A DNA stretch of 64,000 nt from Flavobacteriales bacterium (GTDB lineage Bacteria; Bacteroidota; Bacteroidia; Flavobacteriales; Flavobacteriaceae). The notes under the pieces were generated by a model that ran no database searches, had not been told where the DNA came from, and saw nothing but the letters and a program-made list of their open reading frames with translations. Where the stretch lies: positions 1 through 64,000 of the forward strand of contig QOQB01000003.1 of assembly GCA_003331305.1 (NCBI GenBank), read 5' to 3'. Both the position numbers and the translations under genes were made by a program. Positions 18,057 to 28,700 of this stretch are shown here, piece by piece. Positions within the stretch are counted from its first letter, which is position 1. Each line of letters opens with the position of its first letter.

Positions 18057-20470
18057 GGCATTCGGTAAAATCGCAATTCCTTGTTGTTGTTTTGTGCGGC
18101 TAAATATACAGTCGATCCGGGCGTTCCTTGTCCCAACATGGCCCAACCCTCGCCGATTACGGGAAAGCTATCCAGAAGTTTTGCGTCGCGATTAAACACA
18201 TACACTTTCCCCGACTGATTGTCCCAAATTAAAATATAGGTGCGGTTGTTTACTACCTGAATTTGCGGTGGTGCATATACTCCGAAATCCAATTCTACCA
18301 ACTGGTTGTTGATGGTGATTTTATTTTCGGTTTGGGTAACCAAGGTGTTTTTATTGGCCTCCAACGTATAGCGGGTTTCAAACGGCAACGCTTTTTTGGT
18401 GATTTTCCCCGAAGTGCTGATTTGAATCAACCTGTTTTTGGCATCAATGCTTACAAAACCGCTTTGGTATGGGTAGATGTTTTGCGTGAATTTGATATCC
18501 GTTGGAATTTTAATGCGTGTTTTTCCGGTGCGGTGCAGCAGCTCTGCTTTACCAGATTTTTGAACTATGGCAATATAATCACGGTTTCCAATGCGAATGT
18601 GTTTGGGTGAATATGCCAAACTGCCAGAGAGTCTTGTTTTACGCCAACCGCTTACTTTTTTCATACGGCGGTCATACATGCCTAATGTTTTTCCAGTCGA
18701 TAACACAATGCGGTAGTCCCGTTGATTGTCATAATCAAAAATGCCAAGTGTGCTGGACGTGCTCATCCCCGATTTGCTAAACCCTTTTACGGCGTTTCCA
18801 TTTCGGTCTAAAACTTGAAAACTTTTGGTAGTGGTAAAAGCGAGCTGCAAGCGTTTATTTCGGTATACGTCCACTTGTTGAATAGCTCCTAAAATAGCGC
18901 CATCAAGTTGCTTTTTCCAAAGCAATTTCCCAGTAGAAGTTAACAGGTAAAGTTGATGTTCCTCGTCCTGAACGACCCATTCCAATGCTTTTGTATTGTG
19001 ATTCTGTACGGCATAGGGCCCCCATGCTATGGGTGTGCTAAACGGTGCGGTTCCAGCCGATTCTATCCCTTGCGATTTCCTCCCGCTTTCGCTGGGTTGT
19101 TGTAAGCTTAATGTGATATAAAACACATCGCCTTCTACAACACCTATATAATCGACTTGACGAAAAGCCCCAAAATCGGTTTTCGCCAATTTTTTTACAT
19201 GTTTTTTTAATGTAGATTCAACTTCTGAAGGCGCTGCCCATGCCCACAGGCTACTTTGGCGCGGAAGGGTTTTTACATAGTTTTCAAAGCGGATGTCGTT
19301 GGCAAGCACATCGTCTTTTTCTAACGCATTTAAAAGCGACTCCATCACCGCTTTGGACGTGCCAAAATAGAGATGCTCGTTTAGAAACGCGGCGTATGGA
19401 TAGGTTTCGTTTTTGGCAAGTGGTGCAAGTACGTTTGTCTTTTGGTTTTCTTCCAAAAATTCAAAAATAGTTTGCCCGCTTACACTATGCTGTGCCTTGG
19501 ATTGGCGCGAAAGCGCAGTGCGTAATTCTTCCGCTTCTTGATTTGATTTTAACGCAAATACCACATCATTTCCCAATCCAACTTGCGCCACATAAGCGGC
19601 GTCTAACAGTAGTGAATCGGTGGAGGTTTCGGGTTGGTTGTGGGTAATTTGAAAACGCTTGGCAGCTTTTGAAAACACTTTGTCATCAAAGGCAAAGGCC
19701 TGAATACTTTTCGCACTGCTAGGCAGATGTGCTGCCACGTCTTGCAAGGCTGTCGTTTGGTTTGCCAATGGCGATAAGCGCGACGCACCATTTGCCGGCA
19801 GAACACCATAAGCACGCAGATATACGCCGTTCGTATTGACACTTGGCACAAAGGCAGTCCAGTTGCTCCATTCGCTCCACGGTACAGGAGAAATATCATC
19901 AAAAAGCGAATTAAAAAAGGGTGCAATCTTGTTTTGTACAAAAAAGGTTTGTGGCTCTTTGGTGCTGTTGTAGAGTTGCGTTAGCGTGCTATCGATGCTG
20001 TTGGGTGTGCTGCGCAGGCGAATGCTACTTTCCATCAACAGTTTACTTGACGATTGCATGTGCAAGCTGTCCCAAGTTGCGTAATAGGTGGGCGGGGAAG
20101 TCTTGAATTGCAGCAGTTGTGTTTTGGCATAGCTTAGCGTATCGGCAGCTATGGAATCTAACTGTTGCGGTTTTTGATGCGTAATCCACAGGTAGCTGAG
20201 GTTGTCTTTACCCTCGGGGTGAAAACTCAATTGCCCACTGGTGTTTTCCGCTACGGCATCCATTTGAGCGAAGAAGTCGGGGAATACTTCGGCAAGTGCC
20301 GCCGCTGCGGTATGCTGCGTGGCATAGGATTTCATGGGTCCAAACGACTCACTTTTGACCACTACTACGGCATTGTTGGGCAAATAGTCCAATAATGATG
20401 CTGAATGGGTTTGTTGTTGTTGGCAAGCACCTATACTAAGGCAGAGCGCAAGGAGCAGCAGTCTTTTCAT
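18053..20470 (-). CDS. Large lipoprotein of unknown function, downstream of rnhB
   Basis: I do not recognise a characterised family. The 805-residue product has a clear lipoprotein signal (LSIGAC, lipidated Cys16) followed by LLDYLPNNAVVVVKSES, an N-terminal half of mixed alpha/beta character, and a C-terminal half (about 490-805) of short repeated beta segments such as VQDEEHQLYLLTSTGKLLWKKQL and LQISTSGKITKKALPF, resembling beta-propeller or PQQ-like repeats. It begins 9 bases after the rnhB stop, so it is probably in its operon. Database entries for relatives in Flavobacteriaceae may carry the name ribonuclease HII by proximity; nothing in this protein supports nuclease activity. Confidence 0.8.
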   Translation of the reverse strand: MKRLLLLALCLSIGACQQQQTHSASLLDYLPNNAVVVVKSESFGPMKSYATQHTAAAALAEVFPDFFAQMDAVAENTSGQLSFHPEGKDNLSYLWITHQKPQQLDSIAADTLSYAKTQLLQFKTSPPTYYATWDSLHMQSSSKLLMESSIRLRSTPNSIDSTLTQLYNSTKEPQTFFVQNKIAPFFNSLFDDISPVPWSEWSNWTAFVPSVNTNGVYLRAYGVLPANGASRLSPLANQTTALQDVAAHLPSSAKSIQAFAFDDKVFSKAAKRFQITHNQPETSTDSLLLDAAYVAQVGLGNDVVFALKSNQEAEELRTALSRQSKAQHSVSGQTIFEFLEENQKTNVLAPLAKNETYPYAAFLNEHLYFGTSKAVMESLLNALEKDDVLANDIRFENYVKTLPRQSSLWAWAAPSEVESTLKKHVKKLAKTDFGAFRQVDYIGVVEGDVFYITLSLQQPSESGRKSQGIESAGTAPFSTPIAWGPYAVQNHNTKALEWVVQDEEHQLYLLTSTGKLLWKKQLDGAILGAIQQVDVYRNKRLQLAFTTTKSFQVLDRNGNAVKGFSKSGMSTSSTLGIFDYDNQRDYRIVLSTGKTLGMYDRRMKKVSGWRKTRLSGSLAYSPKHIRIGNRDYIAIVQKSGKAELLHRTGKTRIKIPTDIKFTQNIYPYQSGFVSIDAKNRLIQISTSGKITKKALPFETRYTLEANKNTLVTQTENKITINNQLVELDFGVYAPPQIQVVNNRTYILIWDNQSGKVYVFNRDAKLLDSFPVIGEGWAMLGQGTPGSTVYLAAQNNNKELRFYRMP

Positions 20471-20479
20471 ACGGCAAAG

Positions 20480-21073
20480 TTATAAATCCAATGCCAGTTG
20501 TTTGGGGTATAACGCAAAAGTTTTACGGTGTATTTTAACAGCGCCATGCGTCATAATGGCCTCTCGATGTTTGGCTGTGGGATAGCCCTTGTTGGTGTCC
20601 CAACCGTAGTGCGGATGCTTTTGATGATGCGCTTGCATGACATCGTCACGGGTGGTTTTTGCCAAAATGGACGCTGCTGCAATGTTTAAAAAACGGGCAT
20701 CGCCGCCTACCATACAATGGTGCGGAATGTTGTGGTAGGGTTTGAATTTATTTCCATCTACCAAAATGGTTTCGGGAACTACCTCCAATTTGGCGATGGC
20801 CAGTTGCATGGCTTCTATGGAAGCATTTAAGATATTGATTTTATCAATGCGGGTATGCGACACATGCGCAATGCCATAGGCCAAGGCAACTGTTTTGATT
20901 TCCTCGCGTAGCGCATAGCGTTGGTTGGCAGTAAGTTTTTTGGAATCTGTTAGGAGCGGATGCGTATAGCTGGGCGGCAGGATGACCGCTGCTGCCGTAA
21001 CAGGCCCAGCCAAACAACCCCGACCCGCCTCGTCTGTACCGCATTCTAGCGTTTGCGTAAACTGTGTTTGCAT
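20480..21073 (-). CDS. rnhB: Ribonuclease HII
   Basis: Removes RNA from RNA-DNA hybrids and single misincorporated ribonucleotides. The 197-residue protein has the active-site motif GTDEAGRGCLAGPV near residue 12, TDSKKL, VDGNKF, and ASILAKTTRD. Length is normal. It is followed 9 bases later by the large lipoprotein gene. Promoter evidence is weak: TATTTTTA-like stretches lie upstream. Confidence 0.97.
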   Translation of the reverse strand: MQTQFTQTLECGTDEAGRGCLAGPVTAAAVILPPSYTHPLLTDSKKLTANQRYALREEIKTVALAYGIAHVSHTRIDKINILNASIEAMQLAIAKLEVVPETILVDGNKFKPYHNIPHHCMVGGDARFLNIAAASILAKTTRDDVMQAHHQKHPHYGWDTNKGYPTAKHREAIMTHGAVKIHRKTFALYPKQLALDL

Positions 21074-21158
21074 AAAAAGTAAAAATACAAAAGAATGTTT
21101 GTTTTTGGTTTCACAAAAAAGCGTTCTTGGATACGCCCTAATGTATGTGTAAGTAGCT

Positions 21159-21166
21159 TATTTTTG
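21159..21166 (+). promoter_or_regulatory. Promoter box for fbp
   Basis: TATTTTTG, a perfect TAnnTTTG box, 11 bases before the ATG at 21178. Confidence 0.55.
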
Positions 21167-21177
21167 CTAGGCCACTA

Positions 21178-22125
21178 ATGGCCACACAAACAGTTTCGTA
21201 TATGACCGCATTGACCGACATCAAAGACCTTGAACTTCAACGTATCCTTAATGCGTTTCTTATCGCAGGAGTTCAAGTATATCAAGAGGTTAAAATGGGC
21301 AACGGCCTAGACCTTACTGCTGCGTCAAATGCATCTGGAGACAGTCAGTTGAATCTGGACATCATCGCCGACACCTATTTTCAAGATGCTATTGCCAGCA
21401 CTACCCAAGTGCGCTATATCATTTCTGAGGAACGCCCCAATTTACAATCCTACGGCAAAGGAGAATACAGCGTTTCTCTCGATCCGTTGGACGGTTCTAA
21501 ATCGGCGGCTGTGGGCATTCCACCGGGTGCTATTTTTGGGGTTTTTAAAGACGCACAGCAGATTTCAGATTTTAACGGGAAGCACATCGTTATGGGTGGT
21601 TTTTTTGTTTTTAGCATAAACCTAGAACTCTATTTTTCGCTGCATGGAACCGCCACAAAAGGCGTTTGGGATGCAGATACCAACCGTTGGAAGTTTAGCG
21701 CTCTGCCCGCCATGCCAACTAAAAAAATGATAGCCATTAATGCATCTAACCGAACAAAATGGGACAATTGGCTGCAAGACTACTTTGATAGGCTTATCAA
21801 TAATGAAGATAAAAACGGCACTTCCTTTAACCTAAGGTGGTATGCCTCTATGGTTTCCGAAGTAAAACGGCTTCTTTTAGAAGGCGGTATTTTTGCCTAC
21901 CCCAACGACAACAGACCAGGCTATGCCCACGGGCATTTACGCCTCGTGTATGAAGCCATTCCCATGGCGTATGTATTGGAAGCGGTAGGCGGAACATCGT
22001 CAAATGGCGATACAGCAATCCTTGACCTTGATGTGACCGAACTCCATCAAAAAACACCTGTGTTTTTGGGTGAGGCTGCCTTAATTGCTGAAATGGGAAA
22101 AGCTAAAAAGGGGGTTGGGGTTTGA
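21178..22125 (+). CDS. fbp: Fructose-1,6-bisphosphatase, class 1
   Basis: Gluconeogenic phosphatase acting on fructose-1,6-bisphosphate. The 315-residue product has the metal-binding motif SLDPLDGSKSAAVGIPPG and the class 1 signature block near the C-terminus (EGGIFAYPNDN, HLRLVYEAIPMAYVLEAVGG, then ILD and HQKTPVFLG). It is somewhat shorter than the about 335-residue norm, and its N-terminal part is divergent. An alternative in-frame start at the second Met (MTALTDIKDLE) is possible. Confidence 0.88.
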   Translation: MATQTVSYMTALTDIKDLELQRILNAFLIAGVQVYQEVKMGNGLDLTAASNASGDSQLNLDIIADTYFQDAIASTTQVRYIISEERPNLQSYGKGEYSVSLDPLDGSKSAAVGIPPGAIFGVFKDAQQISDFNGKHIVMGGFFVFSINLELYFSLHGTATKGVWDADTNRWKFSALPAMPTKKMIAINASNRTKWDNWLQDYFDRLINNEDKNGTSFNLRWYASMVSEVKRLLLEGGIFAYPNDNRPGYAHGHLRLVYEAIPMAYVLEAVGGTSSNGDTAILDLDVTELHQKTPVFLGEAALIAEMGKAKKGVGV

Positions 22126-22240
22126 TTTAGAGGAGGATAACTGTTTGTGGATTTCAAGCAAGTGAAAACATAAAAGAAATGGATTGTGTGATTTCTTTCA
22201 GTTATTCCCGAAAGCTATACCTTTACCAAAATTATCTAAG

Positions 22241-24181
22241 GTGCTACACAAGCTACTTTTTTTATGTTTTTCGGTGGGTGTTTTGGCGCAAACCAAAAAG
22301 GCGGTCTTCGATTCTATAGCAGAAAACCTACCTGAGTTGCAAGAGTTCCAACAACCTCAAACAGACCCTACGGCTTCTGAAAATACCACGCCCGAAATAG
22401 CCATTACAGACTACCTGATTGTTTCGCAAGCCCGCGACACCACCCATGTGGATACCACGCTTACCATGGCAAAATACTATAAGATGAATTCCCAACGGCG
22501 AGACAATTTTGCGTGGGTATCGCTAAACAATTCGGGGCAGGCGCTTAATCCGCTTTCGTTGGAAGCCTGGCGTAAGAACACTGCTGCCGTTGCTGGTTTT
22601 CGCGCCAAAGAAAGTCAGCGTTTTTTACCGCATCAGCTCGCGTACTACCACGTACCTACACCACTTTCAGAAGTGTTTTATAAAAGCACACAGTCGCAAG
22701 GGCAGTCTTCCGATGCATTGATTACCGCCAACATCCACCCACGGTTAAACTATGCCATTGGCTATCGCGGACACCGTTCATTGGGGAAGTATCAATATCA
22801 AATTTCAGGGCGTAGCCAACTGCGTTTTACTACCCGTTACGAAAACCCAAACGGGCGTTATCGCTTGCGCTTACAAGTTGCCAATCAGAAAATAGAACAA
22901 CAAGAAAATGGCGGTTTAGACGTTGCGTCTATTGAAGATTTTAAATCGGGTGATGATGAATTTTTCGACCGAGATGTGCTAAGTGTCCGATATGAAAATG
23001 CGAATAACAATTTCACCGGCAAATTTTACCTGTTGGAACAAGATTATTTGGTGTTGCGTTCCAAAGATACGCTGCAAACGCCACGATTGCGCGTAGGGTA
23101 TAGGGCGCAAAGTAACATTCACGACAATCGGTTTAGTCAAACCACTGCTTACGAAGGCTACGGCAGCTTGGCAGAAGGCATTTCCAAACCCTACGACAAA
23201 ACACATTACAGCTTACGTCAGTTTGATGTATATACGATACTTACGAATCCTTCCTTGGGGTGGTTTTCGGGCTATGCACGCCACCACAAATACAGCTTTA
23301 CAGAAAAGCATATTGAGGGTAGTGCTGCGCTATCGGAAAATGCCTATTCGGTAGGAGGCGAGTGGCGTAAAAAATTTGGTGCATTGCGCCTTCGTGCTGA
23401 GGCGGAATTTGCCCTTAGCGGTTCGCGCACAGGAGATTTTATACACGGTGAAATAGCATTGCCTTGGTTTAAAACAGGAAGCATCACGGCGGGAATCCGC
23501 ATACAACAACAACATCCGGGGTTTGTCTTTGAACGATTTACCAGTAGCTACGCCGATTACCGATGGAATACATCGCCCAAAATGGAGCAGCGAACGGCCA
23601 TTTACGGAGCCTTACATCATCCGCGTTTTGGAACACTTTCGCTAACGGCAACGAACATCAACAACCACGCCTATTTTTTACAAGCCGATGCCGATGCGCT
23701 AACGGTAACGCCCACACAAACAGAAGAGGCAATAAACCTATTGCAACTCGATTGGGAAGGCGGACTAAAATTTGGTGTGTTTCGTTTCGATGCCAAAGTA
23801 CGTGCCCAGCAACTTAGCGGCGCTACAGACGCCATGCCATTACCCGATCTTATTGGTCGGACGGCCTTGTATTACGAAGATCACTGGTTTGAAAAAGCCA
23901 TGTTTTTACACCTTGGCGTAAGTGCGCATTATTTTTCTGCTTTTAAGATGCGCGCTTATCATCCGCTATTGTCGGATTTTGTGGTGCAAGAGCACGAAGA
24001 ATTGGGCGGTTACCCTGTGGTAAATGCCTTTTTTAATGCCAAAATCAGACAAACACGGTTGTTTTTGGTGGTAGAACACGCCAATGCCAACCGCAAAGCA
24101 CCCGACTATTTTGCTGCTCCTGGTTATCCCTATCGCGATTTATTGATTCGTTTTGGAATTGTGTGGAATTTCTTTCAGTAG
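22241..24181 (+). CDS. Putative outer-membrane porin (Porin_10-like)
   Basis: Predicted beta-barrel outer-membrane protein of a Bacteroidota family annotated as putative porin. The open frame begins at ATG 22184, but GTG at 22241 gives a clean signal peptide (MLHKLLFLCFSVGVLAQ) and lies just after a promoter-like TACCTTTA; I prefer it. The mature part is rich in alternating beta strands (YQYQISGRSQLRFTTRYEN, RYRLRLQVANQK) and ends in a Phe-containing strand (IRFGIVWNFFQ), as expected for a barrel. Substrate is unknown. It converges on gltD across a 125-base gap. Confidence 0.75.
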   Translation: MLHKLLFLCFSVGVLAQTKKAVFDSIAENLPELQEFQQPQTDPTASENTTPEIAITDYLIVSQARDTTHVDTTLTMAKYYKMNSQRRDNFAWVSLNNSGQALNPLSLEAWRKNTAAVAGFRAKESQRFLPHQLAYYHVPTPLSEVFYKSTQSQGQSSDALITANIHPRLNYAIGYRGHRSLGKYQYQISGRSQLRFTTRYENPNGRYRLRLQVANQKIEQQENGGLDVASIEDFKSGDDEFFDRDVLSVRYENANNNFTGKFYLLEQDYLVLRSKDTLQTPRLRVGYRAQSNIHDNRFSQTTAYEGYGSLAEGISKPYDKTHYSLRQFDVYTILTNPSLGWFSGYARHHKYSFTEKHIEGSAALSENAYSVGGEWRKKFGALRLRAEAEFALSGSRTGDFIHGEIALPWFKTGSITAGIRIQQQHPGFVFERFTSSYADYRWNTSPKMEQRTAIYGALHHPRFGTLSLTATNINNHAYFLQADADALTVTPTQTEEAINLLQLDWEGGLKFGVFRFDAKVRAQQLSGATDAMPLPDLIGRTALYYEDHWFEKAMFLHLGVSAHYFSAFKMRAYHPLLSDFVVQEHEELGGYPVVNAFFNAKIRQTRLFLVVEHANANRKAPDYFAAPGYPYRDLLIRFGIVWNFFQ

Positions 24182-24244
24182 ATTCGTTTGTGCGTAAATG
24201 AAATACGCTGTCGCATATTAAATTCTAAATATTTGTAACGTTCA

Positions 24245-24262
24245 TTTTGTCTTGAAACAAAA
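24245..24262. terminator. Possible bidirectional terminator hairpin
   Basis: TTTTGT / ACAAAA with a 6-base loop lies in the gap between the converging porin and gltD genes, nested inside a longer inverted repeat (24181-24189 with 24260-24268, GATTCGTTT / AAACGAATC). It is AT-rich with no strong T tract, so this is weak. Confidence 0.25.
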
Positions 24263-24306
24263 CGAATCAAAAATTTAGCTTACAAAAAAAGCGAAATAAA
24301 ACGAGC

Positions 24307-25770
24307 TTAGTTTAAAGGTAAATCGCCACCTTCCTTGATAGGAAGTTTAGACGATCCCATCAAAAACGCATCTACGTGGTGTGCCGCTTCACGACCTTCC
24401 GAAATGGCCCAAACAATCAACGATTGCCCACGACGCATATCACCAGCAGTGAATACATGTGGTACATTGGTTTGGTACTTTTCGTTTCCTTTTACGTTAG
24501 AACGATCGTCTTGATCCAAGCCTAATCGCTCGGCTAGTGTTGGCTCAGGACCTGTAAATCCAAGGGCTAACAATGCCAATTCGCATGGCCATTCTTTTTC
24601 AGAATTGGGTTCTTCTACCAAGGTAGGTCTACCGCCTTCTTCGTTCTTTTCCCAGCGCACGTTTACTGTTGTTAAACCTTTTAGCTTACCGTCATTGTCA
24701 GCAACAAATTTTTTGGTCATGATGCTCCACTCACGGTGAATTCCCTCCTCATGCGACGAAGTCGTTTTGAGCTTGAAGGGCCAAAACGGCCATGGGTGAT
24801 CTTCGGTGCGTGTTTCCGAAGGCTTTGGCATAATCTCAAAGTTGGTAACACTAGTTGCCCCTTGACGGTTTGATGTTCCAATACAGTCAGAACCCGTATC
24901 ACCACCACCAATTACCACCACATTTTTGTTGGCAGCGTGGAGTGAATTGTCTATTTCTGTAAGCCCATCTACCCAACGGTTGCTCTTAGGTAAGAAGTCC
25001 ATCGCTTGTACTACGCCTGGCAAGTCTGACCCCGGAATAGGAAGTCTTCTGCGAATGGTTGCGCCGCCACAAAGTACGACAGCATCAAATGCGTTTAGCT
25101 CCTCAACCGGCATATTTTTTCCTACTTCAACACCCATTTTAAACTGGATGCCTTCTTCTTCCAAAATAGTTAAACGGCGATCGATAACGTTTTTTTCCAT
25201 CTTAAAATCTGGAATACCATAACGCAATAATCCACCTACTTTTTCGTCGCGTTCAAAAACTGTCACGGTGTGTCCGGCACGATTTAATTGTTGTGCAGCA
25301 GCAAGTCCAGCAGGTCCAGAACCTATAACGGCAACGGTTTTTCCAGTGCGCTGTGCAGGTGGGTCAGCTTTAATCCAACCTTCTTTAAATCCACGCTCTA
25401 CAATGTATTTTTCAATCATTTCGATAGATACCGGTGGATTGACAATACCTAAAACACAAGCCGCTTCGCAAGGAGCAGGACATAACCGCCCTGTAAACTC
25501 TGGGAAGTTGTTTGTCGAATGTAAAATGCGTAATGCCTTTTGCCACTCATTGCGGTAAACCGCATCGTTAAAATCAGGAATCATATTTCCTAATGGGCAA
25601 CCGCTATGACAAAACGGAACACCGCAGTCCATGCAGCGTGCGCCCTGATCTTGTAGCGTTTCTTCGCTTGGCGTTACTGTAAATTCTTTGTAATTCTTCA
25701 CACGGTCTTCAACAGCAATATTCTGTTCGTTCACGCGCTCATACTCCATAAATCCTCTTAACTTTCCCAT
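24307..25770 (-). CDS. gltD: Glutamate synthase, small subunit
   Basis: The NADPH-oxidising beta subunit of GOGAT. The 487 residues include the N-terminal iron-sulfur region (CMDCGVPFCHSGCPLGNMIP and LCPAPCEAACV), an FAD-binding motif (VIGSGPAGLAAAQQL, near 150) and a second dinucleotide motif (VIGGGDTGSDCIG). It transfers electrons to the large subunit encoded 2 bases upstream. Length is normal. Confidence 0.97.
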   Translation of the reverse strand: MGKLRGFMEYERVNEQNIAVEDRVKNYKEFTVTPSEETLQDQGARCMDCGVPFCHSGCPLGNMIPDFNDAVYRNEWQKALRILHSTNNFPEFTGRLCPAPCEAACVLGIVNPPVSIEMIEKYIVERGFKEGWIKADPPAQRTGKTVAVIGSGPAGLAAAQQLNRAGHTVTVFERDEKVGGLLRYGIPDFKMEKNVIDRRLTILEEEGIQFKMGVEVGKNMPVEELNAFDAVVLCGGATIRRRLPIPGSDLPGVVQAMDFLPKSNRWVDGLTEIDNSLHAANKNVVVIGGGDTGSDCIGTSNRQGATSVTNFEIMPKPSETRTEDHPWPFWPFKLKTTSSHEEGIHREWSIMTKKFVADNDGKLKGLTTVNVRWEKNEEGGRPTLVEEPNSEKEWPCELALLALGFTGPEPTLAERLGLDQDDRSNVKGNEKYQTNVPHVFTAGDMRRGQSLIVWAISEGREAAHHVDAFLMGSSKLPIKEGGDLPLN

Positions 25771-25772
25771 GC

Positions 25773-28700
25773 TTATGCGTTTTGTTTTTCGTTTGCCATG
25801 CGCTCAAGTGCTGCCTTGTAATCTGTTGGCATGACTTTGATAAAATGTTTTTGAGTTGTTTTCCAGTCATCTAAAATTTGTTTTGCTAACGGGCTACCCG
25901 TATAGTCGATGTGGTTTTGAATAAACTCCCCAACATGCGTAATGTCTGCATCGCTAAGGTCTTCCAATCCAATCATTTCCATATTGAAATTACGATCGTC
26001 AAACACCCCATTTTCAGCATAAATATACGCAATTCCACCGCTCATTCCCGCTGCAAAATTTCGTCCAATTTGACCTAAAATGATGGCTTCACCACCTGTC
26101 ATGTATTCACAACCGTGGTCACCAACACCCTCAACTACGGCAATGGCTCCTGAGTTACGAACACAGAAACGCTCCCCTGCAATTCCATTGATGTAGGCCT
26201 CACCGCCTGTTGCACCATAGAATGCAACATTTCCAATAATGACGTTTTCTTCTGGTTTAAAGGTTGCTTCTTCTGGAACTTTAGCAACTAAGCGTGCACC
26301 TGAAAGTCCTTTTCCGAAGTAGTCGTTGGCGTTCCCCGTAACTTCCATATGAAGTCCTTTGGTGGCAAAACAGCCAAAGCTTTGACCTGCAGCCCCTCTA
26401 AATAACAGTTTTAGGGTATCGGCTGGTAGTCCATCACGTCCGTGAGCTTTGGAAATTTCGTTACTCAATAATGCACCAACACTTCTGTCGGTATTTTTGA
26501 TATCAAAATGCAGTGTTTGCGGTTCTTTCGAAATAATCGCTTTTTGCGCTTTTGACACAATATCCACGTCAAGTACGTTGTCAAGACCGTGGTCTTGCTT
26601 AGACATATTTCGAACAGGAACATTTTCAGCAACATCAGGCTTGTATAAAATCGCTGATAAATCAATGCCCTGCGCTTTGTAGTGCTCAATGGCAGAGTTC
26701 ATGTTTATCTTTTGGCTTTGTCCCACCATTTCGTCAACACTTCTAAAGCCAAGTTGTGCCATAATAGCGCGCATTTCTTCTGACACAAAGTGCATAAAGT
26801 TAATGACGTGCTCAGGCTTCCCTTTAAAGTTTTTACGTAGTTCTGGGTCTTGCGTTGCAATTCCAACAGGACATGTATTTAGATGACATGCACGCATCAT
26901 GATACAACCAGAAGCAACAAGCGGTGCTGTAGAGAAACCAAATTCCTCAGCCCCTAAAAGACATGCAATAGCAACATCACGTCCCGTTTTCATTTGCCCA
27001 TCACACTCCATAACGATACGTCCGCGGAGGTCGTTCATGACAAGTGTCTGTTGTGCTTCGGCAATACCAAGTTCCCAAGGCAATCCTGCGTGTTTTAATG
27101 AGGTTAGGGGAGATGCGCCTGTACCACCGTCATAACCCGAAATTAAAATTACATCTGCTTTTGCTTTAGCAACACCAGCAGCAATGGTTCCAACGCCTAC
27201 TTCAGAAACGAGCTTTACATTAATTCGCGCTTCACGGTTGGCATTTTTCAGGTCATAAATAAGCTGTGCCAAATCCTCAATTGAATAAATATCGTGGTGA
27301 GGCGGTGGTGAAATGAGCCCAACATAAGGCGTAGAGTTTCGCACCGAGGCGATATATGGATTTACTTTTGCACCAGGTAGCTGACCACCTTCTCCAGGCT
27401 TTGCTCCTTGTGCCATTTTAATTTGAATCTCGCGCGCATTTGTAAGGTAATGTGACGATACGCCAAACCTTCCCGATGCAACTTGCTTAATAGCAGAATT
27501 ACGCCATTCGCCATCTTCGTCGCGAGTAAAGCGTCGTGGGTCTTCACCCCCTTCACCCGAATTACTTTTACCACCAATTCGATTCATGGCTTTGGCTAAG
27601 TTTTCATGCGCTTCCTCGCTGATAGAACCCAAAGACATCGCTCCTGTTTTAAAGCGCTTTACAATAGCCGTCCACGGCTCAACTTCCTCAATTGGAATGG
27701 GGTCTAAGTCAGTGAACTCAAACATACCACGAAGAGTCATCAATTGTTTGGATTGATCGTTTACGAGCGCTGAGTATTCTTCAAAAGTATCGTAATTCCC
27801 TTTGTTTGTGGCGAGTTGTAACTTGGCAATACTAGCGGGATTCAGCATATGCGCTTCCCCGTTTCTACGCCAGCGATAACTACCGCCGATTTCTAAGTCT
27901 AAGTTCTCTCCAGCGGCTTTTTCACCAAAAGCAAAATCATGACGTTTGGCAATTTCTTGCTCTATTTCCTTGAGTCCAATACCCTCAATTCGCGTGGCGG
28001 TTTTGCAGAAGTAGGTATCAATAAATTTTTTGCTTAGGCCAAGTGCTTCAAAAATTTGTGCTCCACGATATGAATGTAGTGTGGAGATACCAATCTTATT
28101 CATGATTTTAACCAATCCTTTGGCAATGGCTTTGTTGAAATTCGCAATGGCATTTTCAGCAGAAAGCCCTTTGATTGCGCCGGTTTCAATTTGCTGCTCA
28201 ATGACTTCATTTACCATATACGGATTGATGGCACTTGCGCCATACCCAAATAGGAGTGCAAAGTGATGCGGTTCGCGAGGCTCAGCAGATTCAACAATGA
28301 TTCCGAATTTGGAACGCAAGCGATGCTTCATCATGCCATGATGTACGTGTGCACATGCTAATAGCATAGGTATTGGAGCTTTTTCGTTGCTTACTCCTCT
28401 GTCTGAAAGGATGATGATGTTTGCACCAGCTTCCACTTGGCTTTTAACTTCCAAAAGCAAAGCATCTAGAGCACGCTCTAGTCCGTTATTTCCCGATTGT
28501 ATGTCATATAACGCGGTGACAGAGCTTGTGCTGAAATTTTCGTGTTCAATGAACTTAATCTTGTCCAAATCTTCATTGGAAATAATAGGATTTTGAATAC
28601 GAAGTTTTTTCGCATGATCGGCGGTAACATCAAATATATTTACGTCACTGCCAACACCCATCGAAGTGTCCGTTACGATTTCCTCGCGAATACCATCTAG

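Noticed and set aside
22131-22160. AGGAGG-like sequence after fbp as a ribosome binding site for a short gene
   Set aside because: The only frames opening after it stop within a few codons (for example TTG to TGA in 7 codons), and this phylum rarely uses Shine-Dalgarno sites.
24181-24268. GATTCGTTT / AAACGAATC inverted repeat as ends of an insertion element
   Set aside because: Only about 70 bases lie between the arms, with no transposase and no target duplication; the left arm includes the porin stop codon.
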